Shown here: positions 19,823 to 27,835 of the stretch, one piece after another
Position numbering within the stretch: position 1 is the stretch's first letter
Layout of the letters: the number at the start of each line of letters is the position of its first letter
DNA from: Nitzschia sp. DOCU1
Lineage: Eukaryota > Bacillariophyta > Bacillariophyceae > Bacillariales > Bacillariaceae
NCBI GenBank assembly: GCA_951394045.1
Contig: OX595998.1
Span: 1,364,001 to 1,428,000 of the forward strand
Direction of reading: 5' to 3'
DNA: 64,000 nt
Notes under the pieces: generated by a model
Database searches by the model: none
Seen by the model: the letters and a program-made list of their open reading frames with translations, nothing else
Told to the model about the DNA's origin: nothing
Program-made: the position numbers and the translations under genes

Positions 19823-21100
19823 ATGTTCGTTTATATCGGCACAACCGAAAACAAAATTGGCGTCTTTGAAATCCAGGACGAAACGGGAGACTTGATCCGG
19901 ACCGTCGAGATTGTGGACCCCGTGATTGACGCGGATCATCTCCCTCCACCACCTCAAGGAATATTTTCCGGTATCAAGTCCAAGATGGAGGCTGGCGTCA
20001 CCGAATGGATTCTCAAACACCCCAAGTTGGACTTGATGTATGCATTCACCTCCTTTATGACTGCCGCTCATGAAGCGCGGGTGACTACCTACCAAATGGA
20101 TTCCTCTTCTGGAAAATTGACAAAGCTGGGCGTTTGTTCGACGGGAGGAATGCAAGCCGCATATGCCACATTTTCTCCCGATCAGTCACTGCTCGTAGTG
20201 GCTCATCACAATGATGGTCGACTAACATTCTTTGACTGCAATGCCCATGGGGGAGTATTGGAAGCCCCCATACGGGTGGTGGAGACTCCTGAAGTTAACC
20301 CGGGTACGCGATCCACCGAGTTTCCCCGAATGCTGCCATCTCTCCACCATTGCTTGTACACTCCCGATGGAAAGTTCCTCTTGACGGTAGATTGCTCCAA
20401 ACAAACTCGGATTTGGACGTATCCAGTCGACGAGCACGGTATGGTTCTCTCTGATGAACCTAGCTCGAATGCCAAAGTTGCCCCCATGCAGCCTGGACCC
20501 ACAACCTTGGTGTCGTTGATAATGGATTCGATATTTCAAAATCCTGGTCGACTACGACGCGTGGCGATCCATCCCCAAGGTCGCTACTTATACGTTCTCT
20601 ACGAAGCGCGCTCGTTGATTCAAGTTTACGAAATCACAAAGGAGGGAAAGATTCTCCTGGATTGCTTGCAAGAGATTCCTAGTGTGGATCCGTCCTTTTA
20701 CGATCAAACATTGCCAACCTGGAAACAAGCCATGGCAGGGATGGCCAAGACGGTAGGAATGGCATACAATGTGGCCGCGGAATTCATGGCCACCAAGGAT
20801 GGGCTCTGGGTTTCAAATCGAGGTGGCGTCTTGGTGGGCAAGGGCGACAATAATATGAGGTGTTTTGAGTATCAAGATGATGGAGCCAAGCTAGTGCTGA
20901 AATGTCAACTGGAGCCACAAGGGCCGGTTCGTCATTTTGCGTATTTAGAAAATGGCGCCAACACCAAGATTATTACGGGGATGAATATGATGACGGATGG
21001 TTTGGTAGAAACATTTGTAAAGACAGACAAAGACGGGGAGTTTCAAAGAGTGGGACAAGCCGCTACTGGGCTTGATTGTATGTGCATCCTGACGGTTTAA
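19823..21100 (+). CDS. Beta-propeller lactonase family protein (6-phosphogluconolactonase-like)
   Basis: 425 residues with the repeated blade pattern of the seven-bladed lactonase family (Pfam PF10282, YbhE/Pgl type): MFVYIGTTENKIGVFEI, YATFSPDQSLLVVAHHNDG, HHCLYTPDGKFLLTVD and RVAIHPQGRYLYVLYE are successive blades. Members hydrolyse 6-phosphogluconolactone or cycloisomerise muconates, and many have unknown substrates, so the substrate is left open. There is no signal peptide. The copia element inserted about 165 bp upstream of the ATG, so the current promoter and leader may be partly replaced. The gene converges with the thioredoxin-fold gene, with about 50 bp between stop codons. Confidence 0.85.
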   Translation: MFVYIGTTENKIGVFEIQDETGDLIRTVEIVDPVIDADHLPPPPQGIFSGIKSKMEAGVTEWILKHPKLDLMYAFTSFMTAAHEARVTTYQMDSSSGKLTKLGVCSTGGMQAAYATFSPDQSLLVVAHHNDGRLTFFDCNAHGGVLEAPIRVVETPEVNPGTRSTEFPRMLPSLHHCLYTPDGKFLLTVDCSKQTRIWTYPVDEHGMVLSDEPSSNAKVAPMQPGPTTLVSLIMDSIFQNPGRLRRVAIHPQGRYLYVLYEARSLIQVYEITKEGKILLDCLQEIPSVDPSFYDQTLPTWKQAMAGMAKTVGMAYNVAAEFMATKDGLWVSNRGGVLVGKGDNNMRCFEYQDDGAKLVLKCQLEPQGPVRHFAYLENGANTKIITGMNMMTDGLVETFVKTDKDGEFQRVGQAATGLDCMCILTV

Positions 21101-21153
21101 GTAGGTCGAAGGGAATAGTGATGAAAGAATTTAGAATATTGAGCATCGTAACA

Positions 21154-21942
21154 CTATTTTCGTTTCGTATCGTAATCATCGTCATCAATATTAGGTACCC
21201 AGTTCCCAAATGTATCTTCAAAGCTTTGTTCTGCTTTGGCACCTTGCTCATCAAAGAATCCTCCCTTCTTGTTCCAATCGTATCCCGGTACAAAGCGATT
21301 GGTCGTTTTCGGAGTGGCATTCATATCCACACTTTCCCCCCAACTCAATTTTCGTTTTTGGCTCGCCTCTTCACTAAACAAGTCCAGTTTCGAATTCTGT
21401 AGTTGAAACATGTTGAGGACGTCTTCTAATTCGGACAAGGAGTTGCCTTCGACTCGAGCGACTCGGTTGCCCCCATAGAAGACATCAAAGGTAGGCCAGT
21501 TTTGAATGTTGGCTTGCCCCATCAGCAATTCGGCATTTTCATATTCTTGCATGCATCTCAAAAAGATAGTGGCAGGGTTGGCTCTTGCTAATCGTTCATA
21601 GTCGGCTTCGGTGGCCCGGCAATCGTCGCGGGTGACACTCGAGTACTTGACGACACAGACAATTCCATCGGGTCGTTCGGGAATCGGTTGACTCGCGAGC
21701 TGAACAATTTCTTCGAGTTCTTCGTATTGACTAAACTCTTTGACCATGAAAGAAGAATCACCATAATAACCACTGCTGTCGGCGACCATCATGCACGTAC
21801 TTTTAATAGTCGGCATTGGTGGTCTACTACTAGAGCCACTTGTGGTGGTGATGGTGCCTGTGGTTGTCCAGCACGACACATTCGGCAGTCCCATCATTGC
21901 CACTACGAACAGCGCAAAAAGCCAAAATCGATTCCAAGACAT
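21154..21942 (-). CDS. Thioredoxin-fold protein without CxxC, probable plastid presequence
   Basis: 262 residues from the ATG at 21942. The frame is open 47 codons further upstream, but the inner Met begins a clear signal peptide (MSWNRFWLFALFVVAMMGLP followed by NVSCW). In diatoms a signal peptide with an aromatic residue just after the cleavage site and a Ser/Thr-rich stretch often means plastid import, which is inferred here. The thioredoxin-like core is recognised from IVCVVKYSSVTRDDCRA, TIFLRC and the cis-Pro segment IQNWPTFDVFYGG. The usual WCGPC is replaced, leaving one Cys near the site, so oxidoreductase activity is unlikely in the normal form. The C-terminus is acidic and ends in DDDDYDTKRK. 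A broken copy of its 5' end lies at about 30570-30720. Confidence 0.75.
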   Translation of the reverse strand: MSWNRFWLFALFVVAMMGLPNVSCWTTTGTITTTSGSSSRPPMPTIKSTCMMVADSSGYYGDSSFMVKEFSQYEELEEIVQLASQPIPERPDGIVCVVKYSSVTRDDCRATEADYERLARANPATIFLRCMQEYENAELLMGQANIQNWPTFDVFYGGNRVARVEGNSLSELEDVLNMFQLQNSKLDLFSEEASQKRKLSWGESVDMNATPKTTNRFVPGYDWNKKGGFFDEQGAKAEQSFEDTFGNWVPNIDDDDYDTKRK

Positions 21943-22324
21943 CCTGTATTTGTAAACTCCTCTTTCGATATTGAATGTAATGGCAACGGCGCTTCGCTGG
22001 TGCTTTGGTTTCTCGAACCGTTGCCAACGATGAATGCTATGGAGGAGAAAGAGCCGAAAAAATGCAACGCAAGATGAGATCATGCATCATCAGACGTGTC
22101 AGATTTTTCAGTCGAAGGATACAAAGATCCGAGTGTTCGGAGTAATCAACCATGTCCAACCAGCAAAAAAGCGCGCCGCAAAAAGGGGCAGAATAACACA
22201 CGGCGGACGTCGAGCACGGGAAATGCACAATCACAACAATGGAAACCGTCTGAAGGGTAACAAGAGACACAAGACGAATTAAGTGAAGGGACAACTCAAC
22301 TCAAAGGAATAGATCGAAAATCTT
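21943..22324. other. Divergent intergenic between thioredoxin-fold gene and HA array
   Basis: 382 bp that should contain promoters for both strands. It holds GATCCGAGTGTTCGGAGTAA at about 22127-22146, a sequence recurring upstream of copy 4 and, in weaker form, of copies 2 and 3 of the HA gene array. Confidence 0.6.
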
Positions 22325-24591
22325 ATGGCATCTACTACTTCCGCTGCTACTCCTGACGATGATAATCGCAAACGCCCCGCGGCCACCGTTTGGGCGATTC
22401 GCAAATGCGAGTCCTTGGACGGCCCAGCAATTTTCACGCAGTGGAAAGACTGCAAGTTTTTCATCGAAGAGCAAGAAGACAACGACGACGCTCCCCTGGA
22501 ATGGCAGGCCTTTGTGGACATCTTTGATGCTGTCCAGTACGTTCTGAAAGCGGTGGCAGGTCGCTGTAATTTGTTGCAAAGACTTCCGCCAGTGACGACG
22601 GCCACAGCCGTAAGCCACACGCAACAAGTTGCCGGTCTCACGGTCACTCCTGGCTCGGCTGCTGCTGCTACTCTCCCAGTGGGGGCTATTAATTCTTTAC
22701 CTATGGTTCTGGGTTCCCCTGCGGTGACTGCCGAAGCAGCTACAGTCGCTGCCACTACTGCTGCGGCTCCAACTCGAGCACCTCTGAAGAGGAAACGTGG
22801 TCGTCCACGGAAGAATCAAGATGCTGCCGCTGCTGCTGCAGCAGATTCACCAAACGAACTTTCTCCGCCCCCTCCCAAGAAAAAGCGTGGTCTCAAGCCC
22901 CCCAAATCACCGTCAAATCATGTTGCATGGGATACTAGGCTCGAACAGCTGCAAGCCTACAAGGCATTGCACGGGCACTGTCGTGTCCCTCGTGACTTCG
23001 ATGCAGGCCTTTCCTACTGGGTGCAGAGAGAGCGTAAGCGAGTAGCTCGTGTTTTGCGTTTTCGAAGATTGCAAAGTGAACAAGAAGCCCGAGCAAACGG
23101 CGAGGCTGCTGTATCTTCAGAAGATAATCAAGATGGCACGTCAAACTATCCTGGCGACGATGGAGTCGTCGAAGCTGATTCCAACTCTCCGGCAACTGCT
23201 AGTAAAAGCGAGGATATGACGATCAGCAAAAAGGACCAAGAGTATACAGACAGGCTCTTGGAGCTGGGCTTTATCGTAGATTCAGATGCATGCAAAAGCC
23301 ATCTCCCCTGGGAAGAACGGTTTTCCGAATTGAAGGAATACAAGGAATCCCACGATGGCTCTTTGGACGTCGAGGGCAATAGTAGATTGGAGCAGTGGGT
23401 TCAGCTTCAACAGAATCAACTAACAAAATGGGAACAGCGCCCGCCAAATTCCAAGTTGGACAAAAGTCGTCGTCAGCGTCTCCTCGAATTAGGGCTTGAA
23501 CCGAAAGAAACTCATTCAAAGCCAAAGACTTTTGACGAAATGTACGAGGAGCTTGTTAAATTTAAGGAAGCGCATGGACACCTGGAAGTTCCTCGCAAGG
23601 CTCACAAGGAAACATTCCTGAGCATTGGACGAAAGAGCTGAGAAATTGGACCATACATTTACGTTCTGAGTTTGACAAATTCAAAAACGGCAAACCCAGG
23701 GCCAACGACACAAGCAACTTTTATTTGACGCCCGAACGGATCGGAAAGTTGACGCGTCTTGGCTTTCGGTTGAAAATGCTTACTCGTGTGGACTTTGACT
23801 ATCGGGCAGCCGAATGGCTCGAATATTTCACCAAACACGGCAAAGATCCGTCTCAAGACGATCCAAAGTACGGGGACATTAGCAAATGGTGTACTAGGGT
23901 TCGACGCCGCTACTGGTCGACCGATGAGGGCGGTCCAGCCGGGCCTTTGACTCAAGAGCGGATTGATAGGCTTCTGTCGTGGGGGTTTGACTTTAAGACG
24001 AAGATGAAGGCCCCCACCGTTCCCAAAAAGAGTTGGGATGAACGATACCAACAATTGGTCGAATACAAAGAAATCCACGGTAATTGTGACGTGCCACAAT
24101 TGCATCCAGAGCTTGGCATATGGGTCCACCATCAGCGCCGCTACTATCGTAATAAGAAATTAGGAAAGAGGACGTTCATGACCAAGGAACAGATTGAAAA
24201 GTTGGTTGCATTGGGCTTCAAATGGATTACCCGTAAAAGCCCCAAGCCAATAGGCGAGGATGACGACAGGTTCTTGGATTTTGCGAAATACGAGCATCAC
24301 TATAGTACAGGGAACTCGACGGCGACGTTGCCGAACGCTGCGAAGAAGCGCAAACCACAACAACAAGACGAAGAATCGTCATCTTCTTCCGACAACGATG
24401 ATGACGATGATGATAGTTCTGTGGGACATCCCATTGAATACAATCGAAGTTCTTCACGGGGCAAGCAGATCCAGACTTTGTGGCAACAAACAGCGCCCGC
24501 ACGAGCAGGATATCCGAACTACCACCAGGCGCAGCAACCGAACTCGGTGCCGTGGGAGCGCTATCGCCTATCGAATGATCGCACTTTTTAG
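22325..24591 (+). pseudogene. HA-repeat paralogue 1, frameshifted
   Basis: First of five tandem paralogues. It begins with MASTTSAATPDDDNRKRP, the RNase H1-like N-terminal domain (about residues 20-75), and an intact AT-hook core (KRKRGRPRKN at about 22786-22815). HA modules 1 and 2 follow. Relative to copy 2, 61 codons of the variable linker are missing (in frame) at about 23100. Between 23592 and 23620 the reading frame shifts (net +2 or -1 against copies 2-5) and hits a stop at 23639-23641 inside module 3. The rest of module 3, modules 4 and 5 and the conserved tail (ERYRLSNDRTF) continue intact in another frame to 24591. It is either a young pseudogene, two shorter proteins, or an assembly error; the clean second half argues the break is recent. 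Confidence 0.8.
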
Positions 24592-24972
24592 TATAATTGT
24601 GATTTGCAGTGGTACATTATAGGGACTATTTTTGTTGATTTGGTGTGTTTGGAGCAGAACTACATTTACTTCGGCAACGAAAGAGCACTCCGTACGGTAC
24701 TAGCCGCTTGCAGTCGACGGGAATCAGAGATCCGATTATCATTCGGAGTATTCAAATATATCGAACTCATACCTAGTAGGCATACAAAGGCTTCGTACCT
24801 GTAACGCATAGATGTGATGTGAAGACGAATAGTGATGATGAGGAGAGATCGTATGTACCGTATGAGCAGAACGCTGAGGCCCGGGCCAGAACAAACCACG
24901 GGCGGTAAAAACTCACGATGGGGTAACAAAAAACCGTGAAGGGTGAGATAGTCACACAAAATTAACACAAAT
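24592..24972. repeat. Intergenic 1-2 of the HA array (repeat of intergenic 2-3)
   Basis: From the stop codon to about 24720 the sequence is close to 27409-27560 (shared landmarks: TATAGGGACTATTTTTGTTG, then GGCAACGAAAGAGCAC, then CTTGCAGTCGAC). This is flank copied together with the gene. The ATG-near part resembles the leader of copy 3 (CTGAAGGGTGA-type segment and ATAGTCACAC). Confidence 0.75.
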
Positions 24973-27408
24973 ATGACATCTACTACTTCCACTGGTACTC
25001 CTGACGATGATACTCGCAAACGTCCCGCGGCCACTGTTTGGGCGATTCGCAAATGCGAGTCCTTGGATGGCCCAGCGATTTTCACGCAGTGGAAAGACTG
25101 CCAGTTTTTCCTCCGAGAACAAGAAGACGACGAGGACGCTCCCCTGGAATGGCAGGCCTTTGTGGACATCTTCGATGCTGTCCAGTACGTTCTAAAAGCG
25201 GGGGTAGGGCGCGGTAATTTGTTCCAAAAACATCCGCCAATGACGACGGTCACAGCCGTAAGCCACACGCAACACGTTGCGGACCTGATGGCCAATGCTG
25301 GCTTGGCTGCTGGTACTTATGCTTCACCTATGGCTCCAGCTTCTCCTGCGGCGGCTGCCGAAGCATCTACAATCGCTGCCACTTCTGCAGCACCAGCTGT
25401 GGCTCCAACTGAAACACCGCGCAGGAGAAAACGTGGTTGTCCACGGAAGAATCAACTTACAGCCACTGCTGCGGCGGCAGGAGCACCTAACGAACTTTCT
25501 CCGCCCCCTCCCAAGAAAAAGCGTGGTCCCGAGCCAAAACACAACCCCCCCAAACCAACTCCAAAATGTGTTCCATGGAGTACTAGGTTTGAACAGCTGA
25601 AAGCCTACAAGTCGTTGCACGGGCACTGTCGTGTCCCTCGTGACTTCGATGCAGGCCTTTCCTACTGGGTGCAGAGAGAGCGTAAGCGAGTGGCTCATGT
25701 TTTGCGTATTCGACAATTGCTAAGAGAACAAGAAGCCCGAGCAAACGAATCGAACTTTCCTGCTCCCGGTAAAGTGGACGGTGCTTCTAGTATTGATGAT
25801 AGTCCGGGCGAAACGTCTATGGCAGGTGCAACTGCGGGTAGTAATAGTCAGGGTGAGACAATGTTGGCGGCTACTATTACTGCTGCTACAAGTCCACAAG
25901 GACAAGTTACTTTTATCGAAGACCGCAAAGGCGAGGCCGCTGTATCTTTAGAAGATAATCAAGATGGCACGTCAAACCATCCTGGCGACGACAGAGTCCG
26001 CGAAGCTGATTCCAACGCCCCCTCCGCAGCTGCTAGTACCAACGAGGATATGACGATCAGCAAAAAAGACCAAGAGTATACAGACAGGCTCTTGGAGCTG
26101 GGCTTCACCGTAGATTCAGATGCATGCAAAAGGCACGTCTGCTGGGAAGAACGGTTTTCGGAATTAAAGGAATACAAGGAGTCCCACGATGGCTCTTTGG
26201 ACGTCGAGGGTGATCACAGATTGGAGCAGTGGGTTCAGCTTCAACAGAATCAACTAGCAAAATGGGAAGAGCGCCCGCCCAAATCCAAGTTGGACAAAAG
26301 TCGTCGTCAGCGTCTCCTCCAATTAGGGCTTGAACCGAAGGAAACTGATCTACCGGTAAAGCGAGTAAACAAGAGAACATTTGACGAAATGTGCAAGGAG
26401 CTTGTTAAATTCAAGGAGGCGCATGGACACGTGGACGTTCCTAGCCAGGACAAAGAAAACAAGATCGAGCATTGGACGAAAGATCTGAGAAATTGGACCG
26501 CCAATTTACGTTCTGAGTTTGACAATTTCAAAAAAGGCAAACGTAGGACCAAGGACACGAGCAACTTTCATCTGACGCCCGAACGGATCGGAAAGTTGAC
26601 GCGTCTTGGCTTTCGCTTGCAGATGCTTACTCGTATGGACTTTGATTATCGAGCAGCCGAATGGCTTGAATATTTCACCAAACACGGCAAAGATCCTGTT
26701 CGAGAGGACCCAAAGTACGGTCTTATTGCCCTGTGGTGTTGTAAGGTGCGATACTATTACTGGTCCACCGGTGAGGAGGGCGGTCCATCCGGGCCTTTGA
26801 CACAAGAACGTATTGACAGGCTTTTGTCGTGGGGTTTTGATTTTAAGACGAAGTATGCACCAAAAAACGCCGCTCCAAAATTGAATTGGGATGGACGATA
26901 CCAACAATTGATCGAATACAAAGAAATCCACGGTAACTGTGACGTTCCACAATTGCATCCCGAACTCGGCACGTGGGTTCATCATCAGCGTCGCCACTAC
27001 CGTAGGTTAAAATTGGGAAGGAAGACGGTCCTGACCAAGGAAAGGATTGACAAGTTGGTTGCACTGGGCTTCAAATGGATTACCCGTAAAAGTCCCAAGC
27101 CAATAGGCGAGAACGACGACAGGTTGTTGGATTTGGCAAAGTCACCGAACGCTGTGAAGAAGCGCAAACCACAACAACAAGACGAAGAATCGTCATCTTC
27201 TTCCGACAACGGTGATGACGATGATGATAGTTCGGTGGGACACCCCATTGAATACAATCGAAGTTCTTCACGGGGCAAGCAGATCCAGACTTTGTGGCAA
27301 CACACTACAGCGCCCGCACGAGCAGGATATCCGAACTACCACCAGGCGCAGCAACCGAACTCGGCGCCGTGGGAGCGCTATCGCCTATCGAATGATCGCA
27401 CCTTTTAG
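24973..27408 (+). CDS. HA-repeat paralogue 2 (hybrid-binding-like N-domain, five HA modules)
   Basis: 811 residues, intact. The N-domain (VWAIRKCESLDGP, then FTQWKDCQFFLREQE, then WQAFVDIFDAVQYVL) matches the layout of the RNase H1/viroplasmin hybrid-binding domain. An Ala-rich linker leads to RRRKRGCPRKNQ, where the AT-hook RGRP core is RGCP, and to a second basic motif PPPKKKRG that may serve as nuclear localisation signal. HA modules start near residues 201, 390, 467, 556 and 636; each has a leading Trp or equivalent, a helix such as FEQLKAYKSLHGH, a VP turn and a closing LxxLGF. Module 1 is split by a variable Ser/Ala/Glu linker of about 130 residues. The C-terminus is acidic/Ser-rich, then RGKQIQTLWQ and ERYRLSNDRTF. 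No helicase core is present. DNA or nucleic-acid binding is inferred. Confidence 0.88.
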   Translation: MTSTTSTGTPDDDTRKRPAATVWAIRKCESLDGPAIFTQWKDCQFFLREQEDDEDAPLEWQAFVDIFDAVQYVLKAGVGRGNLFQKHPPMTTVTAVSHTQHVADLMANAGLAAGTYASPMAPASPAAAAEASTIAATSAAPAVAPTETPRRRKRGCPRKNQLTATAAAAGAPNELSPPPPKKKRGPEPKHNPPKPTPKCVPWSTRFEQLKAYKSLHGHCRVPRDFDAGLSYWVQRERKRVAHVLRIRQLLREQEARANESNFPAPGKVDGASSIDDSPGETSMAGATAGSNSQGETMLAATITAATSPQGQVTFIEDRKGEAAVSLEDNQDGTSNHPGDDRVREADSNAPSAAASTNEDMTISKKDQEYTDRLLELGFTVDSDACKRHVCWEERFSELKEYKESHDGSLDVEGDHRLEQWVQLQQNQLAKWEERPPKSKLDKSRRQRLLQLGLEPKETDLPVKRVNKRTFDEMCKELVKFKEAHGHVDVPSQDKENKIEHWTKDLRNWTANLRSEFDNFKKGKRRTKDTSNFHLTPERIGKLTRLGFRLQMLTRMDFDYRAAEWLEYFTKHGKDPVREDPKYGLIALWCCKVRYYYWSTGEEGGPSGPLTQERIDRLLSWGFDFKTKYAPKNAAPKLNWDGRYQQLIEYKEIHGNCDVPQLHPELGTWVHHQRRHYRRLKLGRKTVLTKERIDKLVALGFKWITRKSPKPIGENDDRLLDLAKSPNAVKKRKPQQQDEESSSSSDNGDDDDDSSVGHPIEYNRSSSRGKQIQTLWQHTTAPARAGYPNYHQAQQPNSAPWERYRLSNDRTF

Positions 27409-27835
27409 TATAATTGTGATTTGCAGTGCCTCCCTGTGCTAGATTTTACATTATAGGGACTATTTTTGTTGATTTGGTGTGTTTAGAGCAGAACTACATT
27501 TACTTCGGCAACGAAAGAGCACCCCGTCCGTAGGTAGTAGCTGCTTGCAGTCGACGGAATAAGAAGTCTTGTTCGGAGTAGTCGACATTCTTTAGTCGTC
27601 GATTAGTTTGACTAATTAAATCCCGACTGCAGGAGGGACGGACAGACTTGTAATCGAATCATTCGACCACCTTTTAGAATCATTCATGCGGCGCAGCGGC
27701 GACAATGACGACAATCACAAAAAAGCCGAAGAAAACACAGCCGGCATGTTAAGGCAAACACGGTACCGCCCAAAACTCACCATGGTAACAAAACCCTGAA
27801 GGGTGATAGTCACACACAGAATAACGACGCAAGTT
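27409..27835. repeat. Intergenic 2-3 of the HA array
   Basis: The first 150 bp repeat the flank of copy 1 with small changes. A CAGTCGAC...TTCGGAGTAGTC element lies at 27548-27580, comparable to the upstream element of copies 1, 2 and 4. The last 60 bp resemble the leader of copy 2. No gene is seen. Confidence 0.7.

Noticed and set aside
23639..23725. Programmed frameshift in HA copy 1
   Set aside because: The region differs from copies 2-5 by scattered changes and no slippery heptamer is evident, so a disabling indel is simpler.
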